A stretch of 23,714 nucleotides of DNA from Syntrophomonadaceae bacterium. GTDB lineage: Bacteria; Bacillota_D; Dethiobacteria; DTU022. The position numbers and the translations under genes are program-made. The notes beneath the pieces were generated by a model. The model did not search any database, was not told where the DNA came from, and saw only the letters and a list, made by a program, of their open reading frames with translations. The stretch spans positions 1 to 23,714 of the forward strand of contig PWUG01000125.1 in the NCBI GenBank assembly GCA_003562605.1, written 5' to 3'. Below, piece by piece: positions 14,775-22,262 of this stretch. Position 1 is the first letter of the stretch. Each line of letters begins with the position of its first letter.

Positions 14775-15896
14775 TTGGAAACTAAGCACAGGTTTATCTT
14801 TGAGGATTCACGAAGCCTGTTCGCTGTGAGTGACCAGAGTATTGACCTGGTGGTTACTTCGCCGCCGTATCCGATGATCAAAATGTGGGATGAACAATTT
14901 GCCGCGATCAATCCTGAACTTGCCCTCCTGCTTGAAAGTGGAAATTACAGCAGGGCTTATGAAGCGATGCATTCAGAACTCGATAAGACCTGGCAAGAGC
15001 TCTACAGGGTGATGAAAGCGGGCGCACTGGCATGCATCAATATCGGGGATGCTACCCGGACTGTAAACAAGCGTTTTCAGCTTTTTACCAATCATGCCCG
15101 AATCCAGAAGAAGTTTTTTGACCTGGGCTTCGATGTTTTACCTCTTATTGTCTGGCGCAAACAGACAAATGCCCCCAATAAATTTATGGGTTCCGGCATG
15201 CTTCCGGCAGGAGCTTATACAACCCTTGAACACGAATACATTTTAATCTTCCGTAAAGGGAACAAAAGGCTTTTTCGGTCGGAGGAAGAGAAGCAAAACC
15301 GGAGGAAAAGCGCATATTTCTGGGAAGAACGGAATACCTGGTTTTCTGATCTCTGGGATTTAAAAGGAGTCAGGCAGGAAACTAAAAACCGGGAGCTTAG
15401 AAAGAGGAGTGCTGCTTTCCCATTCATGCTGCCTTTTCGCCTGGTTAACATGTATTCCGTATTCGGCGATAAAATCCTTGACCCTTTTTCCGGAACCGGA
15501 ACAACAGCCCTGGCGGCAATGGCTGCCGGCAGAAACAGTGTGAGCCTGGAAGTTGATGGCGGTTTTTCGTTTTCGGTCAGGGAGAGAATTTCTCAGGAAC
15601 TGCCGGGGCTTGCCCGCTATAACCTGGATAGAATTGCGAAACATCTTGAATTTGTGCACGACTACCAGGGCCGGAAAGGCAGTATGAAATATATAAACAG
15701 CTATTTTGGTTTCCCAGTTATGACTAACCAGGAAACTGACCTGAAGCTGGCCTTTGCCGGGCCTGTGGAAGAAGCAGACAGCAGCAGTTTCCGGGTTAAA
15801 TATTATGAGGATCAATACGTGCAGGAAAAGAATCTTGCAGCTTATCCCCCTATCGACTTTCAGGTTTTTTCTTCAGTCTTTTTCCCTGGAAAATAA
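14775..15896 (+). CDS. Orphan DNA methyltransferase, beta class (N4-cytosine or N6-adenine)
   Basis: A 373-residue amino-methyltransferase acting on exocyclic amines in DNA. The catalytic motif TSPPY (28-32) comes first and the SAM-binding motif DPFSGTGTTALAA (from Asp236) comes later, the order of the beta class. SPPY often marks N4-cytosine enzymes but is also found in N6-adenine ones. The region between (about 110-225) would hold the target-recognition part. The start is TTG at 14775 with AGGGAG 8 bases before it. No restriction endonuclease gene lies alongside, so it appears to be a solitary methylase. Its last 47 bases overlap the 3' end of dinB on the other strand. Confidence 0.88.
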   Translation: METKHRFIFEDSRSLFAVSDQSIDLVVTSPPYPMIKMWDEQFAAINPELALLLESGNYSRAYEAMHSELDKTWQELYRVMKAGALACINIGDATRTVNKRFQLFTNHARIQKKFFDLGFDVLPLIVWRKQTNAPNKFMGSGMLPAGAYTTLEHEYILIFRKGNKRLFRSEEEKQNRRKSAYFWEERNTWFSDLWDLKGVRQETKNRELRKRSAAFPFMLPFRLVNMYSVFGDKILDPFSGTGTTALAAMAAGRNSVSLEVDGGFSFSVRERISQELPGLARYNLDRIAKHLEFVHDYQGRKGSMKYINSYFGFPVMTNQETDLKLAFAGPVEEADSSSFRVKYYEDQYVQEKNLAAYPPIDFQVFSSVFFPGK

Positions 15897-17013
15897 CTTC
15901 TGAACCATATTTTTCCCGCAATTTATCTCTGGTTATCGTTAATATGCCTTCCCTGTCACCTGCAGGTGTGTTTTGGAGCAGCGACATCTGGCTGCCCTGT
16001 TCAAATCCCGATACCTGGACTCCGATCAGGCGCCAGGGGGGGGTGCCTGAATGAGCCCTGAACAGCTCTTTTGCCACCCGGTAGATTTCCATATCAACGA
16101 AGATAGTTTCGGGCATGGTTTTACTGCGGGTAATGGTCTTAAAATCTTTGAAACGCAGTTTTACTGTAACAGTTCTGGCGGTGAGTCCGGCATTGCGAAG
16201 CCGGAAACCCACCCCGGCGGATTGTTCCATAAGCACGGTAAGGATATCATCGCAGTCATAAATATCTTTGGGGAAGGTAGTTTCCTCTGAGATTGATTTG
16301 GCCTCATGTTCGAATTCCAGATCACGGTTGTCGATTCCATGCGCATAATTATAAACAGCTTCGGCATTGCTTCCAAGCATGAGGGTGAGGGCTTCTCTTG
16401 AATAGAAGGCTAAATCTTTGATTGTATTAATTCCCTTACAGTGCAGGGTTTTTTCTGCAACAGGCCCAATTCCCGGCAGTGCCCTGACCGGCAGAGGCCA
16501 CAACTTGTCTTTTACTTCACCCGGCCAGAGAGTGCCTACCTTATTCGGCTTGGCCAGCTCACAGGCAATTTTAGCTAATAGTTTATTAACCGATACGCCA
16601 ACGCTGATCGGCAGGCAGAGTTCTTCCCTCACCGTAGCATGGATTGCTTCTCCTGTGTCGCAACCCAGGCCTTTTTGAACGGCCAGGTATGCTTCGTCAA
16701 TAGAGACAAACTCGACGTCGGGAGTAAACCGCCCGAAAATCTGCCGGACTTGCTTTGACAGTTCTTTATAACGGGACATGCGACCTCGCACGACTACAGC
16801 TTCAGGGCAGAGGGCCAGGGCTTTTTTCATCGGCATGGCTGAGCGAATTCCGAATGAGCGGGCTTCATATGAGCAGGCTGCAACGACACCTCTGCCCTCT
16901 GGATTGCCGCCGACGAGGACCGGTTTACCCCTGAGGCCGGGATTGTCGAGCTGCTCCACTGAAGCGAAAAAGGCATCGAGATCACAGAGAAGTATATCCT
17001 TGATTTTCTTCAT
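15850..17013 (-). CDS. dinB: DNA polymerase IV (Y family)
   Basis: A 387-residue translesion polymerase of the DinB type. It has the first catalytic motif CDLDAFFASVE (Asp11; Phe16 at the steric-gate position), SYEARSFGIRSAMP, the second metal-binding pair SIDEAYL (Asp106, Glu107), the helix-hairpin-helix region LPGIGPVAEKTL and a little-finger domain. QMSLL near the C-terminus looks like the sliding-clamp binding motif. It is co-directional with the glycyl-radical activase gene upstream but appears to have its own promoter. No ribosome site precedes the ATG, in line with a leaderless mRNA. No LexA-type box (GAAC-N4-GTTC or CGAAC) is seen upstream. Its 3' end overlaps the methyltransferase gene. 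Confidence 0.94.
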   Translation of the reverse strand: MKKIKDILLCDLDAFFASVEQLDNPGLRGKPVLVGGNPEGRGVVAACSYEARSFGIRSAMPMKKALALCPEAVVVRGRMSRYKELSKQVRQIFGRFTPDVEFVSIDEAYLAVQKGLGCDTGEAIHATVREELCLPISVGVSVNKLLAKIACELAKPNKVGTLWPGEVKDKLWPLPVRALPGIGPVAEKTLHCKGINTIKDLAFYSREALTLMLGSNAEAVYNYAHGIDNRDLEFEHEAKSISEETTFPKDIYDCDDILTVLMEQSAGVGFRLRNAGLTARTVTVKLRFKDFKTITRSKTMPETIFVDMEIYRVAKELFRAHSGTPPWRLIGVQVSGFEQGSQMSLLQNTPAGDREGILTITRDKLREKYGSEVIFQGKRLKKKPESR

Positions 17014-17019
17014 AGAATT

Positions 17020-17048
17020 ATCGTAAAATTTTTTACAAGCCCTGTCAA
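17020..17048 (-). promoter_or_regulatory. Promoter for dinB with an overlapping inverted repeat
   Basis: On the minus strand TTGACA (17048-17043) and TACGAT (17025-17020) are separated by 17 bases. The -10 box ends only 6 bases before the dinB ATG (17013), so transcription would start at or next to the start codon. GTAAAA-nn-TTTTAC (17023-17036) forms an inverted repeat over the -10 box and spacer and could be an operator. Confidence 0.55.
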
Positions 17049-17075
17049 ATAAAAATGGATAACAAATTTTTATTT
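17047..17075 (-). terminator. A+T hairpin between the activase gene and dinB
   Basis: On the minus strand AAATAAAAAT and ATTTTTATTT form a perfect ten-pair inverted repeat with a nine-base loop just after the activase stop codon. The stem has no G-C pairs, so it is at best a weak terminator. It overlaps the -35 box of dinB. Confidence 0.35.
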
Positions 17076-17079
17076 AAAC

Positions 17080-18000
17080 TCAATATTGATTAAATCCATA
17101 ATCGGCAAATAGCTGGCGATATTTATTCAAATCTTCCCGGGGCATCCATTGCCTTAAAGGGTGTTTGGAAGAATACGGGTCAGGGCGACCGGTACAGTAT
17201 AGCTTTTCTCCCCAGAGGGGGTTATAGGGCAGCAATTCGATTTTTGTTATGCCGAATTTTTGTAAAAAAGAGGCTATGGAAGTAAGGTTATTGATTGTAG
17301 CTGTGATACCCGGAACCAGGGGGACACGCGGCAGAATTTCGAATTTTTCTTTCCGGGAAAGTTCGTGTAGCTTTACTATATTTTCCAAAATAAGTTCGTT
17401 GGTAAGACCGCAGTAGCGACGATGTTCCTCCGGGTCAATTAATTTAAGGTCAATATAGATAGTGTCGATGAAGGGCAGGAGATGTTCGCGAAATAAAGTT
17501 AAATCGAAGTACCCGCAAGTTTCAACCAGCGTGTGGATATTATTTTCCTTCAGGATGGAGAGAAGGCGGCCGGAATAATCTAAATGCAAAGTCGGCTCAC
17601 CCCCTGAAAGTGTTACCCCTCCGCCCGAGTTGTCGAAAAACGGTTTATCCCTTAGAATATCATCGACAATGGCCCTGGGTTCCAGCCAAGTTCCCAGGGG
17701 GGTTAGTGCAGCTGCCGGGCAAACCGAGGTGCATTTCATGCATCCATTACACCTGCTTCGGTCCACGAAAAAAGGGTTGGTTATGGAGATTGCTTTTTCC
17801 GGGCAAAGCTCTATACAGCTATCGCAGCCTATACACTTTTCGGGGTCATAGTGAAGTTCTTGCTGGGTGCTGATGCACTCGGGATTATGACACCAAATAC
17901 AGCTTAAAGGGCATCCTTTGAAAAAAACGACCGAGCGGATGCCCGGTCCGTCGTCAAGCGAATTTCCTTTTATACGCACAATCATAGCTTTCATACTCAT
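17080..18000 (-). CDS. Glycyl radical enzyme activase (radical SAM)
   Basis: A 306-residue activating enzyme that uses S-adenosylmethionine and a 4Fe-4S cluster to put the radical on the glycyl enzyme encoded just upstream. The radical-SAM cluster ligands are Cys30, Cys34 and Cys37 (CPLSCIWC). An inserted two-cluster ferredoxin domain follows, with CIGCDSCIELC (56-66) and CNGCMKCTSVC (84-94). LSGGEPTL is the SAM-binding GGE motif. The ATG at 18000 is chosen because AAAGGA lies upstream and the family start (MIVRIKGNSLDDGPGIR) follows directly; a longer frame reaching 18114 would overlap the glycyl radical enzyme gene. It begins 22 bases after that gene's stop, so the two form one operon. The two-cluster form is usual for activases of dehydratase-like and C-C lyase glycyl radical enzymes. 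Confidence 0.93.
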   Translation of the reverse strand: MSMKAMIVRIKGNSLDDGPGIRSVVFFKGCPLSCIWCHNPECISTQQELHYDPEKCIGCDSCIELCPEKAISITNPFFVDRSRCNGCMKCTSVCPAAALTPLGTWLEPRAIVDDILRDKPFFDNSGGGVTLSGGEPTLHLDYSGRLLSILKENNIHTLVETCGYFDLTLFREHLLPFIDTIYIDLKLIDPEEHRRYCGLTNELILENIVKLHELSRKEKFEILPRVPLVPGITATINNLTSIASFLQKFGITKIELLPYNPLWGEKLYCTGRPDPYSSKHPLRQWMPREDLNKYRQLFADYGFNQY

Positions 18001-18022
18001 ATCGGGTTTCCTTTTGTATTTA

Positions 18023-21001
18023 TTACAGGCTGTACTCGGCGCGCCGTACCAGCTCCAACTGTAGCTCGTAGTGTATCCGTGTAAAGTAAGCCAGATAACC
18101 GGATATGCGGACAATCAGGTCCTGGTAATCCTCGGGGTGGGCCATAGCGTCTTTTAGTGTATCTGAACTGACTATATTAAACTGCAGTTGCATACCGCCC
18201 AACTCGCAAAAAGTTTTCATATAGTTGGCGATGTTGGTAACGATATCTTCATGGCTATCCTGCGGCCCCGGGACCAGCTTGACATTAAAAGCTATATTAT
18301 TGTCCATGGTTTTATGCTCGAGTGAAGCTACGTCGCGAAGGTTATCGAGAAGGCTCGACGAGGCCGACGGGTGCGGAGTCAGACCCGGTGTGAAGGGTTC
18401 GCCGGCTAATCGGCCGGAAGGGAGTGCATTTGTCACCCGCCCGTAAACAACATGGTGAGCCATTGACCACCACCCGGTGGTGTAAACTCCACCCTTGTAG
18501 TCGCGGGATGAAGCAAAGAATTCGTGAACTAGTTTCATTACACGTCTGGCCATGGCCAGTGAATCAGGATTGCCGGAACCGAAGCGTGCAACCCGGCTTT
18601 TAATCAGGGCATGCAGCCTGGAGTGGCGGGCAAAATTATCATCAACTGCTTCTTTCAGTTCTGAAAAAGTGATCAATCGGTCATCATAAACCAGTTTTTT
18701 TATCGCTGTAAGGGAATCGACCACATCAGACAGGCCGATCAGGGTTACCCCGGATGAGTTGTAGCGGGCACCGCCACGCAGGAATTCGCGGCCCGATTCA
18801 ATGCAGTTTTCTGTTAAGGCCGAGATCAGTAAATGGGGATGATGGCGGTGAAAAATTTCGCCCAGTTCGTTGTTTCCTTTGACTGACTGCCCAAAAATAA
18901 AGGCGCACTGTTTGCTGAAAGCAGCAAAGAAGTCTTCAAAATCTGGGAAGGCGCTATCTTCTATGGCCCCTGTCGACGGCCCGAGTTTCCAGTCGGCCAC
19001 AGGATGGCGGCCATTGTGCATAGCCATCTCCAAAGGGGCAACAAGGTTTATTTCCAGCGATGAAGTAGTACCTGCATGCAGGCCCGGCAGCGAAGGTTCG
19101 ACACAGCCGGTAGAAGCCCAATCGCGGATATCTTCAAGTTTCCAACCCTCGTGTTCAGAAAGAGAATTAATTACGGCGTCGTCATTATGCAATGCCGGAG
19201 TTGCGCCGGTTAGATAGTTTACTTCGGCTACCCGCTTCAGGTAGGTCATACTGTTCAGGTCCGGCTTGTAGCGGGCATGAGTATTGGGGTGGTTTAAAGC
19301 CAGCATTTCAGTGACTTTAAGAATAATATAGGTCATATCGTTTACGGCATCTTTACCATCACGGGTTATCCCACCGAAAGTGACACAGGTATTTGGTGCT
19401 GAGCCGGAGTTTTGCAGCTGGGCCAGATCCATTGCAATAATTTCCCGACCGGCTACCTGCAGGTATAGAAGGCCGACCAGTTCAATCGCTTTTTCGATAT
19501 AGGCCTCTTTTTCTGCCAATGTTTCAAGCTTCGAGATGTCCGCTTCAAAATAAGGTTGCAAGAGTTGATCGAGACGGCCAAGTGAAATCGAGGCATCCAT
19601 GGTTTCCCAGCCCAGGCAGATCAGTGTGATTGTAATTGATTGGATTGCTTCTTCCAGGGTTTTCGCGGGGGATTGCGGGACCCTTCCCAGATTGTGGCTC
19701 ATGTGAAGGAGCTCCTCTTGTCTCAAAGGACTTTCTTCAGCAGCTGCCAGGTCTTCCGCTTTTTCAGCCAGGTTGGCTGTGTAAGCATTGACGCCTTCCA
19801 GGCATAATTTCATGCCCTGGAGGGTGTTTCTTTTTTCTTCATCGGCGTTTTTATCTGTTTTTAATTCCTTGTCGATCATCTCCATAAGTCCCTGTGTGCC
19901 GTGGTTTAAAACTTTTTCAAAACCGGGGTTGTTTTCCGATTCAGAGACAGTGGCCCAAAAGGTTATGGCAAAGAACTGTTCATGGATACGGGGGCCGATT
20001 TCGTTGTCATATTCTTTTTTCCATAATTCCAGGATGTTCCGCTCTCGCCAGTAGGGGAATATATAGTGATGAAAGAGTTCCCTGCTTTCAGGGCTTATCG
20101 TGTATGGAGCATATTCGCGTTGAGAACAAGTATTTAGCTCGCCCCAGATATAACTGGCTTCGGCATATGGTCGGGCTAAACCGCCCAGGATCGGGTTGTC
20201 TGTCCAGGTGCCCCCCAGCAGGTCACGGTTGCGAATAAGCGGTTTGCGGTTTTTAAGCAGGTATTTTACACTTGCCGCTTTGCGCAGCATAGGATCCCAC
20301 CTGTTACCCCCGGAGTCTGTCTCATAGCCGCTTTGCACGTGGAAATCGGTCAGGAGCTTGCCCAGTTCGCTCGATATTTCGCAGCGGGCGGCCATTCTTT
20401 CAGTCCGTAGTTCCTGCAGACGGGGGAAATCATCAAGGTTGTAGCGGGACAGGTAAGGGTCGTCTAAATGATGGACAGCAGGATCATTGTTATCCCCGTG
20501 CAGAAGTTCACCCATTCGTTTAAGCATCTCTTCCCGCCTGGCCGGGCAGGCATTTTCCGCCAACTGCCGGCTTGCTTCCCGGTGTTCAGTGATCTGCTTG
20601 CTGACCGCTTCGAGGTAGTTGTCAGCAAAGGCCAGGCTTATCAGGTAATCCCATAATCCGAGGGACATCATGTTGCCTTCGAATCTGACTCCACCGCGCA
20701 TAATCATCTTGTAACTTTCCTCCGGTGTAGCCTCGAGGAAGGTGACAAAATTCTCCGGTTGTGCAAAAATTACGTTGCAATCAGGTTCATCCGGCAGGTG
20801 TTCAAGAGCGGTTACCTGCCCTTCTTTAAAAATGATCCCTTTGGAGATCGAACCGTCGCCGGTTTCCAGGCCGACGCTGAGGTTAATCCAGCCCTGTTTC
20901 CCTTTAAGCTGACTGTTAAGGTCCGGGCTATTATTAAAAAGGTCGGCTATCAACCCCAGGACGGTTTTGGCTTGCTCTGATATAAAAGCGGATCCTTCCA
21001 T
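18023..21001 (-). CDS. Glycyl radical enzyme with N-terminal SCP2-like domain
   Basis: A 992-residue protein, longer than ordinary pyruvate formate-lyase relatives (about 760-850). Residues 150-992 form the glycyl radical enzyme: active-site Cys633 in STGCVEPSLPGL, with Glu635 as the likely general base, and the radical glycine Gly968 in VRISGYLAYFTR, 24 residues from the end. GCVEP is the motif of glycerol/diol dehydratase and choline-lyase type enzymes, not of true pyruvate formate-lyase (double Cys). Residues 1-130 look like an SCP2 sterol-carrier domain: GIIFKEGQV, DCNVIFAQPENFVTFL and GGVRFEGNMMSLG. SCP2 domains bind lipids or acyl chains, so a hydrophobic substrate is inferred. GGAGG lies 11 bases before the ATG. 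The activase follows. The true reaction is unknown. Confidence 0.93.
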   Translation of the reverse strand: MEGSAFISEQAKTVLGLIADLFNNSPDLNSQLKGKQGWINLSVGLETGDGSISKGIIFKEGQVTALEHLPDEPDCNVIFAQPENFVTFLEATPEESYKMIMRGGVRFEGNMMSLGLWDYLISLAFADNYLEAVSKQITEHREASRQLAENACPARREEMLKRMGELLHGDNNDPAVHHLDDPYLSRYNLDDFPRLQELRTERMAARCEISSELGKLLTDFHVQSGYETDSGGNRWDPMLRKAASVKYLLKNRKPLIRNRDLLGGTWTDNPILGGLARPYAEASYIWGELNTCSQREYAPYTISPESRELFHHYIFPYWRERNILELWKKEYDNEIGPRIHEQFFAITFWATVSESENNPGFEKVLNHGTQGLMEMIDKELKTDKNADEEKRNTLQGMKLCLEGVNAYTANLAEKAEDLAAAEESPLRQEELLHMSHNLGRVPQSPAKTLEEAIQSITITLICLGWETMDASISLGRLDQLLQPYFEADISKLETLAEKEAYIEKAIELVGLLYLQVAGREIIAMDLAQLQNSGSAPNTCVTFGGITRDGKDAVNDMTYIILKVTEMLALNHPNTHARYKPDLNSMTYLKRVAEVNYLTGATPALHNDDAVINSLSEHEGWKLEDIRDWASTGCVEPSLPGLHAGTTSSLEINLVAPLEMAMHNGRHPVADWKLGPSTGAIEDSAFPDFEDFFAAFSKQCAFIFGQSVKGNNELGEIFHRHHPHLLISALTENCIESGREFLRGGARYNSSGVTLIGLSDVVDSLTAIKKLVYDDRLITFSELKEAVDDNFARHSRLHALIKSRVARFGSGNPDSLAMARRVMKLVHEFFASSRDYKGGVYTTGWWSMAHHVVYGRVTNALPSGRLAGEPFTPGLTPHPSASSSLLDNLRDVASLEHKTMDNNIAFNVKLVPGPQDSHEDIVTNIANYMKTFCELGGMQLQFNIVSSDTLKDAMAHPEDYQDLIVRISGYLAYFTRIHYELQLELVRRAEYSL

Positions 21002-21094
21002 TTGATCTACAGCCTCCTTTATTTGAAGAGGCGATTATGATCGGATTATACTTCATCGCATGACTGCCTGATTATCAGTTTAGCCTCTCTATTC

Positions 21095-21123
21095 ATTATA
21101 ACAATGATTGCTGCATTGTAGTA
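21095..21123 (-). promoter_or_regulatory. Putative promoter -10 and operator upstream of the glycyl radical enzyme
   Basis: On the minus strand TATAAT lies at 21100-21095. Over it and upstream of it runs an inverted repeat, TATAACAATG-attgctg-CATTGTAGTA (21097-21123), with 8 of 10 arm positions matching and the inner six (ACAATG/CATTGT) perfect. The geometry suits a dimeric repressor of the TetR or GntR kind. No good -35 box is evident. Confidence 0.45.
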
Positions 21124-21147
21124 TGATCAGATTTCTCCCAAACCTGA

Positions 21148-21176
21148 TTCAATAAAAACCAGTTTCAGGGTATAAT
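21148..21176 (+). promoter_or_regulatory. Probable promoter for the SAM methyltransferase gene
   Basis: TATAAT at 21171-21176 has a weak -35-like TTCAAT at 21148-21153 with a 17-base spacer. The start codon is at 21237, giving a leader of about 55 bases. Confidence 0.45.
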
Positions 21177-21236
21177 GCAACCAAAGAGGGTGAAAAATTG
21201 TTTTTATGATCATCACAGTAAAGGAACAGAAATTTT

Positions 21237-21995
21237 ATGGAAAATCAAAAGTGGCTCAGTTATAACGAGCTCGCTTGGCTGGAGCCGATTATCGCTCCTG
21301 TTGAGGATTATGCAAAGGAAACAGAACATTACTGTAAGGTATTAAGGGAGTACTCTAAAATTGAGCCTAAAACTCTTCTGCACCTTGGAAGTGGTGCGGG
21401 AATTAATGATTACACTTTTAAAAAACACTTCGAAGTGACCGGAGTGGATATCAGTAAAGGCATGCTCGAGGTTGCCGAACGTCTCAATCCTGAGGTGGCT
21501 TATCACTTTGGCGATATGCGAACAGTAAGACTGGGAAAAGTATTTGATGCGGTTATTATTCCAGAATCAATAAACTACATGACAACAGCAGAAGATATGG
21601 GAAAAGCCATTCTTACAGCATACAAACATTTGAAGCCTGGTGGAGTATTCCTATTCGTAACCCACATCAAAGAGGAATTTATAGAGAATAATTTTGTCTA
21701 TACCGGCACAAAAGGCGATCTAAAGGTTACTGTTTTTGAGAATAACTATTATCCCGATCCGGAAGGAACGACATACGAAGCAACTATAGTTTACCTGGTC
21801 CGCCGTGGAGGCAAACTGGATATTTATAATGACAGGCATGTGATCGGTCTCTTCAGGCAGGAGATATGGCTTGAGATAATAAAGGCGACAGGGTTCGAAG
21901 TGCAACTGCAAAAACAGGAAGATACATACACCCCATATATTCTGGGAGAGGGGAAATACCCCCTGCAAATGTTTATCTGCACCAGGCCGTTGTAA
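21237..21995 (+). CDS. Class I SAM-dependent methyltransferase
   Basis: A 252-residue soluble methyltransferase. The SAM-binding Rossmann motif is LLHLGSGAGINDYT (about 47-60), followed by VTGVDISKGML with the ribose-binding Asp, a YHFGDMRTV segment and LKPGGVFLFVTH. This is the small-molecule type of methyltransferase, not an RNA or DNA one as far as can be seen; substrate unknown. A modest ribosome site (AAAGGAA) lies about 12 bases before the ATG. The gene is divergent from the glycyl radical enzyme across a 235-base region carrying an inverted repeat, so the two may share control. The M24 remnant follows directly. Confidence 0.85.
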   Translation: MENQKWLSYNELAWLEPIIAPVEDYAKETEHYCKVLREYSKIEPKTLLHLGSGAGINDYTFKKHFEVTGVDISKGMLEVAERLNPEVAYHFGDMRTVRLGKVFDAVIIPESINYMTTAEDMGKAILTAYKHLKPGGVFLFVTHIKEEFIENNFVYTGTKGDLKVTVFENNYYPDPEGTTYEATIVYLVRRGGKLDIYNDRHVIGLFRQEIWLEIIKATGFEVQLQKQEDTYTPYILGEGKYPLQMFICTRPL

Positions 21996-22008
21996 TTATT
22001 TTGTTTAA

Positions 22009-22188
22009 CTTTCCTTTATATCAAGGCCGGGTGATAAAACTGTTTTAGAGCCTAACATGATGCTGCACCTTATCCCGGGAATTTGGTACGATGAGGTCGG
22101 TTTTGAGATAGATGCCAGCTTTCGCATTACCCCTGATGGATACGAGTCGGTTTATGAATACCCGCTAGAGCTTTTTATAGAAGAGTAG
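22009..22188 (+). pseudogene. 3' remnant of an M24 (ectoine hydrolase/creatinase-like) peptidase
   Basis: A frame open from 22009 to the TAG at 22186-22188 reads, from the codon at 22027, PGDKTVLEPNMMLHLIPGIW, then YDEVGFEIDASFRITPDGYE and a tail PLELFIEE. This matches the C-terminal end of M24 family proteins, especially the DoeA/creatinase-like group, where the pattern is TVLxPNMxxHxIPGIW with a later GxEI metal-ligand region. Roughly the last 55 residues remain, and a stop at 22006 closes the frame upstream. No start or ribosome site is seen. The rest of the gene is absent, so it is a degraded 3' end, possibly left by a deletion that joined the methyltransferase gene to this point. Confidence 0.7.
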
Positions 22189-22262
22189 CCTAAAATATAT
22201 CAATCCACCTGGCTTGGTTTGGGCATGGCTTAGGATAATAATTATTGAGAGGAGTAAGAGAC

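Noticed and set aside
17014..17079. LexA/SOS box upstream of dinB.
   Set aside because: No GAAC-N4-GTTC or similar site is found. Only an A+T inverted repeat is present.
18001..18114. Longer N-terminus for the activase, beginning at 18114.
   Set aside because: It would overlap the glycyl radical enzyme gene, does not resemble activase N-termini, and the ATG at 18000 has a proper ribosome site.
20600..21001. N-terminal extension of the glycyl radical enzyme as a microcompartment-targeting peptide.
   Set aside because: The segment is long and fits an SCP2-like fold instead of a short amphipathic helix with linker, and no shell-protein gene is visible.
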